DNA from: Bacillota bacterium
Lineage (GTDB): Bacteria; Bacillota; Negativicutes; Sporomusales; Sporomusaceae
Direction of reading: 5' to 3'
Length of the DNA: 11,460 nucleotides
Assembly (NCBI GenBank): GCA_023388195.1
Contig: JAEWGR010000160.1
Coordinates: 1 to 11,460 of the forward strand
The stretch's first letter is position 1, and each line of letters starts with the position of its first letter. This document shows positions 1-6,566 of the stretch, piece after piece. Position numbers and translations under genes: made by a program. The notes under the pieces are model-generated. The model made no database searches, was not told where the DNA came from, and saw nothing but the letters and a program-made list of their open reading frames with translations.

Positions 1-1339
1 CTTTAAAAGGTACTAATTCATCATAAACGCGGATTGCTTCCTGCCATTGCTCCAACATTGCCAAATGGCCGCTTTTATTACATAAAGCATTGATGACTAA
101 AGTCCTGATTTCAGCATTATCGCTTTCTTTAAATTTTGCTATCAAATTATCATAAGCAGAAAACGCCTGTTCCCGCCTACCCAGTTTTAGCAGTAGATAC
201 CCTTTTTGGAATAAAGCCTCGGCCTCGAGGTAGCTAAAATCGGCATTGCTGCTATTGTTAAAGGATTTTATCAGTTCATCATAAATGGAAATTGCTTCTT
301 CACTTTTCCCTGCTTCCTCCAAATATCTGCACTTCTCGAATAAGCTCCTGGCAACCAGACTCCTGATTTCCGCATGCTCACTCTCTTTAAAAGTACTTAT
401 CAATTCATTATAAACAGAAATAGATTCTGCCGTTTTTCCTAAATCCTGCAAGTAATAGCCTTTATTAAATAAAGCCTTGCCTACCAAAACCCGGATCTCC
501 TCATGCTTGCTCTCTTTAAAACCATCTATCAATTCATGATAGATGGCAATGGCTTCTTCCCCTTTCTCCAACGCATGAGTGCCTTTACCAAATAAAGCAC
601 GGGCTACCAGGACCCGGATCTCTTCATTATTGCTCTCTTTAAAAGCATCTAATAATTCATCATAGATAGCAATAGCTTCTTCCCTTTTATTCAACTCATA
701 AAAGCGGCGGCCTTTCCTGAATAAGGTGTTAGCTGCCAGAAGCCTGATTTCTTCTTTGTCACTCTCTTTAAAAACACGTATCAATTCATCTTCAGTAAAT
801 AACTCGGTCAATTCGCGCTGTGGTTCAATCCAACCCAAGTACTCATTAAATAAATCCCATATCCTATAAGGAATCCGGTAATTGCTTTTAAAGAAAGTCA
901 AAACTCTATACCGTAATTCCTGGGCGACATCAATATTCCATAATGCCTCCGCTGCCAGCAGCTTTTCCCATTGATTCACATCGCTGCGGTACAGGACGTT
1001 GTTGTAGATATCTTCCACTTTACGCATAAACTCATTGACAAATTCAGCCGCGGAAATAGGTTCTGGTTCTATTGTATCGGCAAATAGTACCTGATCTTGT
1101 ACTATTTCTGGTTGATCTTGTTCATAAACCGGCTCATGAGCCTGCTGTCTTGTTGACGCGGAGTCAGCTCCATTGTTACCTTTTGCTTGCTCTAAAGCCC
1201 ATTCATAAGCTTGTCTAAGCCGCTGAAAGCCTTGCATATCATCCTCCGGATGATACAATTTCAGTTTATTGGCATAAGCCCTTTTAAGTGCTTTTATGTC
1301 TGCAGTCGGCTCAATGCCCAATATATCCCAATAATTCAT
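1..1339 (-). CDS. J-domain protein with TPR-like repeats (C-terminus cut by window edge)
   Basis: The frame starts at ATG 1337-1339 and stays open to the left edge, giving 446 visible codons without a stop. Residues 1-55 form a divergent J-domain: it begins MNYWDILGIEPTADIKALK and continues to YHPEDDMQGFQRLRQAYE, so the usual HPD tripeptide is HPE. A low-complexity linker follows (about 56-110), then a helical region, then six full repeats of 41-43 residues of the type FKESnnxEIRxLVAxALFxKGxxLxxLGKxEEAIxIYDELI, which resemble long-form TPR units. J-domains deliver substrates to Hsp70 and stimulate its ATPase; TPRs bind peptides or proteins. The start lies one base after the stop of the HscC-like gene, so the two are surely co-transcribed and probably translationally coupled, and this protein is the likely co-chaperone. 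E. coli hscC likewise sits beside J-protein genes djlB and djlC. Function beyond this pairing is inference. Confidence 0.88.
   Translation of the reverse strand, partial: MNYWDILGIEPTADIKALKRAYANKLKLYHPEDDMQGFQRLRQAYEWALEQAKGNNGADSASTRQQAHEPVYEQDQPEIVQDQVLFADTIEPEPISAAEFVNEFMRKVEDIYNNVLYRSDVNQWEKLLAAEALWNIDVAQELRYRVLTFFKSNYRIPYRIWDLFNEYLGWIEPQRELTELFTEDELIRVFKESDKEEIRLLAANTLFRKGRRFYELNKREEAIAIYDELLDAFKESNNEEIRVLVARALFGKGTHALEKGEEAIAIYHELIDGFKESKHEEIRVLVGKALFNKGYYLQDLGKTAESISVYNELISTFKESEHAEIRSLVARSLFEKCRYLEEAGKSEEAISIYDELIKSFNNSSNADFSYLEAEALFQKGYLLLKLGRREQAFSAYDNLIAKFKESDNAEIRTLVINALCNKSGHLAMLEQWQEAIRVYDELVPFK
5..772 (-). repeat. Tandem 123-129 bp coding repeats (TPR-like units)
   Basis: Six consecutive units start (minus strand) at 772, 643, 520, 391, 262 and 133, with a seventh beginning at 7. 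Unit lengths are 43, 41, 43, 43, 43 and 42 codons. Each opens with TTTAAAGAGAG or a close variant encoding FKES, and the motif EAIxIYDEL closes each unit. Unit two has lost two codons. The unit at 262 (FNNSSN) is the most divergent. The period is longer than the classic 34-residue TPR; long-form units of roughly this length with a KG...G+xEEA core are known in bacterial TPR proteins. Confidence 0.85.
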
Positions 1340-1340
1340 G

Positions 1341-3041
1341 TTAGAAGTCCTGATCCCTTTCTAGGTCATCCAGCCAGTCTTTCAATTCTGCTGCCGCTTT
1401 TTTAATTTTGGGGACATCCTGAGAGTTAAGTACGTTTTCGAAGCCTTGAATGGCAAAAGCAATTTCCTGTCTTTCTTCGCCGAGCGCTTCTTCATAAAGA
1501 CGCTCGCCACGGGCAATAAGTAATTTATTTTCCTGTTGCTCCCGTGGATGAATTTTGATATTTTTTAAAGCCGCAAGCCGTCTTTCAATTTCTTCCTTAG
1601 TCATTGTTCCAGGACTGTCTTCAATAACAATACGCTTTGTTTTGCCGGTTTCTACGGCCATTACTTCCGCTTCCAAAATTCCGTTTATATCATAAGTGAA
1701 GCGAACATCAATATCCTGCTCCCGGGCAGGTGCCGGCGGCACTTCTATTTCCAGTTCCCCCAGCTTAATATTATTTTTAGTAAGCCGGCTTTCCCCCTGG
1801 TATATGTGAACAAGAATAGACTTTTGATTATCTTTGGTTGTACAAAACCTTTCCACTCTGCTGACAGGTATTACCGTATTGCGCTCTATGATCGGTGAAA
1901 ACCGCCCTGAATCAAACGTTTCCCGGCCGGTTCTGATACAAACTTCGATACCCAGCGAATGCGGGCAAACATCGGTGAGCACGCTTTCCCTCAACATAAC
2001 ATTTCTGGCCTTCATAGCCGCCTGAATGCCGGCGCCGGTCGCGACTACTTCATCAGGATTAACACTGCAGGTAGGGAAACGACCAAAAAGCCTGCTGACA
2101 AGCGTATGCACCAAGGGCATTCGCGTGGCACCGCCAACCAGGATAACGGCATCAAGCTCATCCGCCCGGATTGCAGCATCCTTTAATGCCCTTTCCACCG
2201 GGTGCCTGAGCCTATTAATCAACGGTTTGGCCTCGGCTGCGAAGGTTTGGCGGTCAATCTTCCACTGGAGACTTTCGCCATTAAGGGTACAGCTCATGCT
2301 GCCAGACTGACCTTGTCCTAAGCCCAGTTTGCAGAGTTCAGCTTGTTTTTTTATTGCTGCCAAGGCTTTAGGGGACAAACTTTCTTTGTCTATTTGATGA
2401 TGGTTAATGAATAAAGCCACCAGCAATTCGGTAAAATCTTCACCACCTAGATAATTATCGCCAGCTATGGCTTTTACTTCCATTACATTATCAAACAATT
2501 CCACAATCGAGACATCAAATGTGCCGCCGCCTAAATCAAAAACAAGAAATTTTGTTTCTGCTTCTTGTTGATGAAGGCCATAGGCGATTGCGGCTGCCGT
2601 AGGTTCATTAATAATTCGTTCCACCTTTAAGCCCGCTAATTCGCCTGCACGTTTCGTCGCTTTGCGCTGGGCATCATTAAAGTAAGCGGGAACGCTAATG
2701 ACTGCCTCCTCAATACCTCTTCCCAAATAGGCTTTCGCATCTTCTTTCAAGGAACGGATAATAAACGAAGCTAGCTCTTCAGGTAAAAAAGCGTACGCTC
2801 CTAACTGAAAGGTTCTGCTTGTCCCCATATACCGTTTAAATTCAGCTATGGTCAAGTGGGGATGGGTGATAAGACGCTCTTTGGCGATCTGCCCTACCAG
2901 TATTTCGCCATTTTCATCAACACTTACAACCGAGGGTGTTAATGTTTTCTCCAGGGCATTGGGTATTAAAACCGCCCCATTCTCTGTCCAATAGGAAACC
3001 AAACTGTTTGTTGTGCCAAGATCAATGCCAATAATACTCAC
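1341..3041 (-). CDS. hscC: HscC-type Hsp70 molecular chaperone
   Basis: This 566-residue protein is an ATP-driven cytoplasmic chaperone of the Hsp70 superfamily. The nucleotide-binding domain (about 1-355) shows phosphate-1 IDLGTTNS near residue 6, INEPTAAAIAYGL near 144, phosphate-2 VFDLGGGTFDVSIVE near 167 and the adenosine motif LVGGATRMPLV near 301. The substrate-binding beta domain follows, with TDVCPHSLGIEV, GRFSPIIERNTVIPVSRVE and FTYDINGILEAEV. The helical lid is short and there is no EEVD-like tail, which fits HscC (about 556 residues in E. coli) better than DnaK (about 610-640). Start choice: an in-frame TTG lies at 3068, but GGAGGAGG at 3051-3058 sits nine bases before GTG 3039-3041, which directly precedes the conserved SIIGIDLGT. 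It is followed after one base by the J/TPR gene. The HscC assignment rests on remembered similarity across the whole length. Confidence 0.92.
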   Translation of the reverse strand: MSIIGIDLGTTNSLVSYWTENGAVLIPNALEKTLTPSVVSVDENGEILVGQIAKERLITHPHLTIAEFKRYMGTSRTFQLGAYAFLPEELASFIIRSLKEDAKAYLGRGIEEAVISVPAYFNDAQRKATKRAGELAGLKVERIINEPTAAAIAYGLHQQEAETKFLVFDLGGGTFDVSIVELFDNVMEVKAIAGDNYLGGEDFTELLVALFINHHQIDKESLSPKALAAIKKQAELCKLGLGQGQSGSMSCTLNGESLQWKIDRQTFAAEAKPLINRLRHPVERALKDAAIRADELDAVILVGGATRMPLVHTLVSRLFGRFPTCSVNPDEVVATGAGIQAAMKARNVMLRESVLTDVCPHSLGIEVCIRTGRETFDSGRFSPIIERNTVIPVSRVERFCTTKDNQKSILVHIYQGESRLTKNNIKLGELEIEVPPAPAREQDIDVRFTYDINGILEAEVMAVETGKTKRIVIEDSPGTMTKEEIERRLAALKNIKIHPREQQENKLLIARGERLYEEALGEERQEIAFAIQGFENVLNSQDVPKIKKAAAELKDWLDDLERDQDF

Positions 3042-3050
3042 TACGCTCTT

Positions 3051-3058
3051 CCTCCTCC
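3051..3058 (-). promoter_or_regulatory. Ribosome-binding site that sets the hscC start
   Basis: GGAGGAGG on the minus strand lies nine bases upstream of GTG 3039-3041. It falls inside the longer frame opened by TTG 3068, where it would encode WRR, so the longer start is unlikely. Confidence 0.75.
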
Positions 3059-3193
3059 AAGGTGACAAAAGACAGTGCTCGAATTACCGAACAAACGGTC
3101 ACCGGACTGTTCTCAGGCTTATTTACGCTTTACATTATTACGTTCTATTTTTCTCTGTGCCTATGTAAAAACCCTGTAAAATTTAACTTTTTT

Positions 3194-3221
3194 GTCATAT
3201 TGTGCTGTCAAGACGTGTCAA
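3194..3221 (-). promoter_or_regulatory. Weak promoter candidate for the hscC operon
   Basis: On the minus strand a perfect -35 TTGACA (3216-3221) is followed after 16 bases by TATGAC (3194-3199). A second TTGACA lies at 3206-3211 with a poorer -10 (TTAAAT). The first -35 falls inside one arm of the 3211-3274 palindrome, so the promoter, if real, was partly supplied by that element. No CIRCE operator (TTAGCACTC-N9-GAGTGCTAA) is visible. The leader to GTG 3041 would be about 145 bases. Confidence 0.25.
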
Positions 3222-3274
3222 GGGGACGGGTTGCCGACATCTTTTCTGTCGATAACCCCGTCCCCTTGACGTCT
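3211..3274. repeat. REP-like long palindrome
   Basis: The left arm (3211-3232), containing TGTCAAGGGGACGGGTT, is complementary to the right arm (3254-3274), containing AACCCCGTCCCCTTGAC, with one or two small bulges. Nested inside is CGACA (3235-3239) paired with TGTCG (3247-3251) around a 7-base loop. The whole folds into one long hairpin on either strand and has no T-tract, so it is not a typical terminator. GTCAAGGGGACGG-type palindromes recur in several Firmicute genomes near REP-associated (Y1/RAYT) transposases; that link is from memory and no transposase is present here. Confidence 0.7.
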
Positions 3275-3329
3275 AAATCTATACTGACTACCGCTCTGTC
3301 AGCAAATTAAGCTGGGAAATGTTGAGTAA

Positions 3330-3680
3330 TTATGGCATATTTATTCGTTCCGCAATCGCTTTAACTCGTTCCGGCCGGCCAAAGTGTTCATTGTCTTGCT
3401 CCAGCATTGCCAAACTCGACACATATATTTCCGCTCCATTGTAACCGACTTTTCCCAGTTTACTCAGGTCGTATGGCTCTAGTTCTTTATTATAAAATGC
3501 AATTCCAATCACCGATTCCATAAAAATCTCGCCAAGTCCGCTCATATGCCAGTTTGCACAACGCTCAATGGGTCTTATCGCCAATTTGTAAAAATGGTTC
3601 CTGACTTTATCGAAATCAGAGTAATTGGGTACGATGATATTAATGTCTTTGGGCTCGACATCAATCCCCCACAGCGCCAT
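3330..3680 (-). pseudogene. Nucleotidyltransferase-like protein, 5'-truncated
   Basis: The frame encodes 116 residues from ATG 3678-3680, but it is open a further 15 codons upstream to TAA 3726-3728 with no other ATG, GTG or TTG. Those upstream codons (ETLCVSYPPA) look like continuing protein. The sequence MALWGIDVEPKDINIIVPN resembles the GG-x-ALxLxG...KDIDI core of small nucleotidyltransferase-fold proteins. The usual DxD metal motif reads DIN, and the GG pair expected just before it reads PP. The nearest Shine-Dalgarno-like AGGAG lies about 28 bases before ATG, too far to be useful. The C-terminal part (SGLGEIFMESVIGIAF, EIYVSSLAMLEQDNEHFGRPERV) looks intact. I infer an N-terminally deleted remnant, perhaps still transcribed. 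The family assignment is moderate and substrate is unknown. Confidence 0.5.
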
Positions 3681-3725
3681 AGCTGGTGGATAGCTGACAC
3701 AAAGAGTCTCCTGCTTTAGGGCGAA

Positions 3726-3926
3726 TTAGCATTCAGGTGGCGAATAACGTCCTGCAAATTCCAACTTAGCCTTTTGAGATTGTTCTATGACAAAATCCGA
3801 CTTTCCATAGGTATAGGCATCACGGTTATGTTCGAAGCGCTCTTTAAGACCTAGCTTTAACGTCTCGTATTGCCGTGCAACTATGTTATTCTGAATTAAT
3901 TTGGCTCTCATGAATTCGCCCTGCAT
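3726..3926 (-). pseudogene. C-terminal fragment of a GrpB-family (UPF0157) protein
   Basis: This 66-residue frame contains VARQYETLKLGLKERF and NRDAYTYGKSDFV, which match the conserved C-terminal region of GrpB/UPF0157 proteins (AREYexLKxxLxxxxxxDRxAYTxxKxxFI). Full-length members are about 170-180 residues, so roughly the first 100 are missing, including the IGSTAVPG and HLHV-type motifs. No continuation in another frame is visible upstream. The first residues (MQGEF) come from unrelated sequence, and no good ribosome-binding site precedes either ATG. A perfect 10-base inverted repeat (AGGGCGAATT 3718-3727 and AATTCGCCCT 3913-3922) brackets the fragment. GrpB-family proteins lie in the nucleotidyltransferase superfamily, as the neighbouring remnant seems to. 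I judge this a dead fragment. Confidence 0.6.
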
Positions 3927-4090
3927 AATGAACCTAGCAAATTTAATATCCCTCTTATAATAAATCTCACTTGTCTAGTTTTTGTTGGCATAAATAATCC
4001 CTGCCCGTAAAATATTTCAGCATTGTCAGATTTTGCAAATAGCGCCTCATTGAATACGTCTCTCTTCACCTTAGTCAAGTTTAATATCAT
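3908..4090 (-). other. Unrecognised short frame between ACT gene and GrpB fragment
   Basis: The frame could encode 60 residues starting inside the end of the ACT gene. The stretch KVKRDVFNEALFAKSDNAEIFYGQGLF has a protein-like composition, but I do not recognise it, and the tail after it looks like random translation. There is no ribosome-binding site at a sensible distance from its first ATG. It may be another gene remnant in this decayed stretch, or chance. No function can be given. Confidence 0.2.
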
Positions 4091-4466
4091 GTATTATTTC
4101 ATGACCGTCATTGCGCAGTGCAATTATCGCATCTTCTAAGTCTTTCTCTTTAACTAAGATATAATCGGTATTATAAGTAGAGACCGCAAAGATACTTAAT
4201 CCAGCATTAGCGAGGGCTGCAGTAATTTTAGCCAATATTCCTACTAGACCAAAATCCAATGTTCCTTGCACTTTAAAAATCCTCCAGCCTCGCTCACATA
4301 GAACATCTTTAGGTATATTGACTTCTGAACAAACAATTGAGAGTTCTTCCATCGTTTTAGTAATTGAGAAAAACTCCCCTTGCCCTGCCCATGTTGGAAC
4401 TGTCGACTGCACATCCAATTTACAAACACCTATTTTACTCGACAAAACTTCCAGTGTTAATTTCAT
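4071..4466 (-). CDS. ACT domain-containing protein (CASTOR-type ACT)
   Basis: This 131-residue protein belongs to a small family of stand-alone paired ACT domains of the CASTOR/ACT_7 kind, which are amino-acid-binding regulatory modules. The first half contains KIGVCKLDVQSTVPTWA, FFSITKTMEELSIVCSE; the second half has GWRIFKVQGTLDFGLVGILAKITAALANAGLSIFAVST and TDYILVKEKDLEDAI, the typical ligand-binding ACT signature. The length is normal for the family. The start is ATG 4464-4466, with GGGAGC on the minus strand nine bases before. It stands alone, followed by the decayed region, so no partner can be read from context. A perfect palindrome about 40 bases upstream may be an operator. The ligand and the process it controls are unknown. 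Confidence 0.88.
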   Translation of the reverse strand: MKLTLEVLSSKIGVCKLDVQSTVPTWAGQGEFFSITKTMEELSIVCSEVNIPKDVLCERGWRIFKVQGTLDFGLVGILAKITAALANAGLSIFAVSTYNTDYILVKEKDLEDAIIALRNDGHEIIHDIKLD

Positions 4467-4506
4467 TCATCTTCAGCTCCCATAATTTTATCAATCTACA
4501 AACCGC

Positions 4507-4522
4507 TAATAACCAGTTATTA
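4507..4522. promoter_or_regulatory. Palindromic operator candidate upstream of ACT gene
   Basis: TAATAAC-CA-GTTATTA is a perfect inverted repeat with 7-base arms, 41 bases before the ACT start codon. Size and position suit a dimeric repressor of the MarR or TetR kind. The base composition is AT-rich, so chance is possible. No clear -35/-10 pair overlaps it. Confidence 0.35.
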
Positions 4523-4620
4523 CTGATTAATTTAGCTTATAACACATCAAAATCCTGCGTGGTTTTTATTCCGGATCACTCCAAAATTGCTACGCCAAAT
4601 TTAACGTTGAACTGTAGCAT

Positions 4621-4646
4621 TGTACCTAAATTTTTAGTTTAGGTAC
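4621..4646. repeat. Perfect inverted repeat, 10-base arms
   Basis: TGTACCTAAA (4621-4630) and TTTAGGTACA (4637-4646) flank a 6-base loop. The right side continues as GTT, matching AACTGTA at 4609-4615 if a short insertion in the left arm is skipped. There is no T-tract on either strand worth the name. Role unknown; possibly a small mobile repeat. Confidence 0.5.
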
Positions 4647-4758
4647 AGTTTCTTGCCTAATGGAAAAGGTGAATGATATTCTAAAAGTGAGTCAAAATGG
4701 ACCACCCCGCCCGTTAAAATCCTGTAAGCTAAAGTTGCTCAGACATCTACAGGCTTAT

Positions 4759-4794
4759 AAAAAAACACAGCCTGACTAAACAGAGCTGTGTTTT
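4759..4794 (-). terminator. Intrinsic terminator of the 4874-5428 flavoprotein gene
   Basis: Read on the minus strand, AAAACACAGC (4785-4794) pairs perfectly with GCTGTGTTTT (4762-4771) around a 13-base loop, and the stem runs directly into a T-run (4759-4765). It lies about 80 bases after the flavoprotein stop codon. The mirrored A/T flank means it may also work weakly in the plus direction. Confidence 0.8.
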
Positions 4795-4873
4795 GATGTA
4801 TGATACATAGTAATTGGAGCTTGTCGCTTGCTCATGAAACAAGGTGATGAAAGGGCGCTGCCGCTTGCGGCAG

Positions 4874-5428
4874 CTAAACGGCTTTGCCCGCTTCATACGC
4901 TTTTAATAAAAGCTCTTTATTATTAGCTGCACTTCTGGGGTCGCTGCCGGCCGTTAATAAAATAGTATCAACAACATTCAGGCCCAGCATTTTCAACACT
5001 GCTTCATTACTTTGAAAGGATGCTGTAAAAGCTTCCGGATTGGGGTTTCCCTGGGAATATATCATGATCGTGCTTTTGGGGGCATACCTAAGCTGGAATT
5101 TTTCATCAAACAATCCACAAAGCCGATCCCATAGCAGTTTCATTTGTGCAGTAATCTGCCAAACGTAGACAGGTGAGCCGAACACCACAACATCCGCTTC
5201 GATAATATGTTTAAAGATGTTCTGGAAATCGTCTTGCAGGATACAGTTACCGGTTTTACGACAAACAAGGCATCCCTGGCAGGGTTTAATATTCACATCA
5301 TACAGGTCAAAAATCGTTGTGCTCACACCGGCCTCTTGTGCTCCGCGGATAACTTCGTCAACCAGGGTTGCCGTGTTGCCATTTTTTCTTGGACTGCCTA
5401 CAAAAGCGACTAATTTCTTCATAATCAC
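4874..5428 (-). CDS. Iron-sulfur flavoprotein-like, flavodoxin-fold reductase
   Basis: This 184-residue cytoplasmic protein has the NADPH-dependent FMN reductase/flavodoxin fold. GSPRKNGNT (residues 11-19) is the FMN-phosphate loop. The compact cysteine motif C50-x2-C53-x2-C56-x5-C62 (PCQGCLVCRKTGNC) is the arrangement that binds [4Fe-4S] in archaeal and clostridial iron-sulfur flavoproteins (Isf). ADVVVFGSPVYVWQITAQMKLLWDRL is the usual second FMN-binding region. Such proteins carry electrons, for example to quinones or oxygen species; the partner here is unknown. Start: AAGGAGG lies five bases before GTG 5428 and eleven before ATG 5422, so the protein may begin at MKKLVAFVG. It appears monocistronic with its own terminator. 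A paralogous gene lies at 8197-8868. Confidence 0.88.
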   Translation of the reverse strand: MIMKKLVAFVGSPRKNGNTATLVDEVIRGAQEAGVSTTIFDLYDVNIKPCQGCLVCRKTGNCILQDDFQNIFKHIIEADVVVFGSPVYVWQITAQMKLLWDRLCGLFDEKFQLRYAPKSTIMIYSQGNPNPEAFTASFQSNEAVLKMLGLNVVDTILLTAGSDPRSAANNKELLLKAYEAGKAV

Positions 5429-5644
5429 AAATTCCTCCTTAAATACAAATAATTATGAAATCAGACTGACATGCCGCCGTCAGAATAATGATTAATGTGG
5501 TTTAATTCTTTTCCTGGCTCACGGGGCAATAAATCATTAAAATTGACCAGATCACCAAGAGTAGAAAATATTGAGGATGGCAAATACCATCAATGTGAAG
5601 GTACAAAATAGCATGATTGATCTCTTATATTTGGGCGAGCGGGG

Positions 5645-5887
5645 TTACTTACCAGTTCGGGCTCGTTTTTTCTGATTCTTAATTTTTCTGGGTTGGCAGC
5701 TCTTTAGAATGGTGAGCATAATCCATAGAATTGTCATGATGCCGAATACTATAAATGAGAATACCATTTGCATTCCCATTATTTCACCGAAACGAGGTTC
5801 AATGTTGTCCATAAATACACTCAATATAAATGCCAATACCATCGCTATGCTGGTAATAAAAGGGTATTCTCGAAATATAGAAATCAC
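5645..5887 (-). CDS. Small two-helix membrane protein, unknown function
   Basis: The 80-residue protein has two hydrophobic segments, roughly residues 9-26 (FITSIAMVLAFILSVFM) and 38-62 (MGMQMVFSFIVFGIMTILWIMLTIL), separated by a short acidic loop (DNIEPRFGE), and a strongly basic C-terminus (PRKIKNQKKRAR) that should face the cytoplasm. By the positive-inside rule both ends lie inside. The start is GTG 5885-5887, preceded by a G-run (GGGGGG) eleven bases upstream, which is only a fair ribosome-binding site. The gene follows the secreted-protein gene by 91 bases, so they may share a transcript. I do not recognise a family. Confidence 0.62.
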   Translation of the reverse strand: MISIFREYPFITSIAMVLAFILSVFMDNIEPRFGEIMGMQMVFSFIVFGIMTILWIMLTILKSCQPRKIKNQKKRARTGK

Positions 5888-5978
5888 AGATTAATTCCCC
5901 CCAACAGCTAACGAAAGTCTGAAACTGTAATGGCTTTTGCGGACATACCAAGAATGGCTGGTATAATAAAGCTAGTTT

Positions 5979-6404
5979 TTACTTAATTTCCTGACAATAT
6001 TTTGGCGTATCATAGACGGCGATCAGCAGCCTATCGTATCGCCTAATATCATTGGGATTCCCTTCTTCCAGGAGGGCAATGGCGGTATCGTCGGTATTAT
6101 CAATTACGTATAAAAAGTATTGCTGGTCGGTTCCCATGTTGCCTATTAGGCGCTGACCTTTCTGAAATCCACCTCTAAACTCTTTAATAAAGTAAACAAA
6201 AGAGCTGCTATACAGATCTTGCGGCAGTATATAGATTTCGTTGTTGGCTGCTCGCGGGTAATATTTTTCTTTCAAGGTTTGGATATGAGATTTAGGTTGT
6301 GGCCGGTAGCCTGGCCTTTTGGGATTTTCATAGGCTGCAAAAGCGAGGGATGTGGAAAATACGAGATAACATATGGCTACCAGGGCAACTTGATATTTCT
6401 TCAC
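5979..6404 (-). CDS. Small secreted protein of unknown function
   Basis: The 141-residue product begins with a clear Sec signal peptide: a KK n-region, a hydrophobic core (VALVAICYLVFSTSLAF) and an AFA-A signal peptidase I site at residues 21-24. There is no lipobox. The mature part (about 118 residues) starts with a proline- and basic-rich stretch (ENPKRPGYRPQPKSH), then a domain with EIYILPQDLYSSSFVYF, QKGQRLIGNMGTDQQYFLYVID and RRYDRLLIAVYDTP, which looks beta-rich. I do not recognise the family. The start GTG 6402-6404 has an excellent AAAGGAGG seven bases upstream. There is a single mature-region cysteine near the C-terminus. A small membrane-protein gene follows after 91 bases. Confidence 0.8.
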   Translation of the reverse strand: MKKYQVALVAICYLVFSTSLAFAAYENPKRPGYRPQPKSHIQTLKEKYYPRAANNEIYILPQDLYSSSFVYFIKEFRGGFQKGQRLIGNMGTDQQYFLYVIDNTDDTAIALLEEGNPNDIRRYDRLLIAVYDTPKYCQEIK

Positions 6405-6432
6405 GGCTTTTCCTCCTTTGATTAGAGTTTTT

Positions 6433-6438
6433 ATTATA
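6433..6438 (-). promoter_or_regulatory. -10 candidate for the secreted-protein gene
   Basis: TATAAT on the minus strand, about 29 bases before the GTG start, leaves a short leader containing the AAAGGAGG site. The -35 position reads AGCAAT and is poor, so the promoter may be weak or activator-dependent. Confidence 0.4.
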
Positions 6439-6566
6439 AATCGCTGCGAAGATCAATTGCTACTAAATAGATATTCTGGAAGATAGTGTTATTTCCTGCT
6501 AACGATGTTTGTTTGTTGCATTTGGCTGCGATTGTTTTTTGTTTTTAGATATAAATAGCAGAAAAC

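Larger units (their letters stand above)
4467..4873. other. Intergenic region with hairpins and a possible IS-end scrap
   Basis: No gene is supported in this 407-base stretch. It contains the palindrome at 4507-4522, a hairpin at 4621-4646 (TGTACCTAAA / TTTAGGTACA), a segment at 4687-4720 with AAAATGGACCACCCCGCCCG that resembles the ends of some IS21-family elements, an inverted repeat CCTGTA / TACAGG at about 4721-4753, the terminator at 4759-4794, and an 8-base GC hairpin (GCTGCCGC / GCGGCAGC, 4857-4874) right at the stop codon of the flavoprotein gene. Confidence 0.55.

Noticed and set aside
5..772. Regular repeats that could suggest a CRISPR or satellite array
   Set aside because: The period is 123-129 bp, the frame is open throughout and the units encode TPR-like helices, so these are coding repeats.
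3042..3068. Nine-residue longer HscC starting at TTG 3068
   Set aside because: The extra codons are the ribosome-binding site GGAGGAGG itself; GTG 3041 has ideal spacing and precedes the conserved N-terminus.
3042..3329. CIRCE heat-shock operator upstream of hscC
   Set aside because: No TTAGCACTC-N9-GAGTGCTAA pattern is present; the nearest GAGCAC has no partner arm.
3718..3922. Cloning-vector contamination suggested by GAATTCGCCCT
   Set aside because: Only 10-11 bases match, the orientation is outward, and the enclosed sequence is GrpB-like rather than vector; kept only as an inverted-repeat observation.
5461..5589. 43-codon minus-strand open stretch ending in HINHYSDGGMSV
   Set aside because: The only ATG is near the very end, there is no ribosome-binding site, and I recognise no family; it could be chance or a faint remnant.
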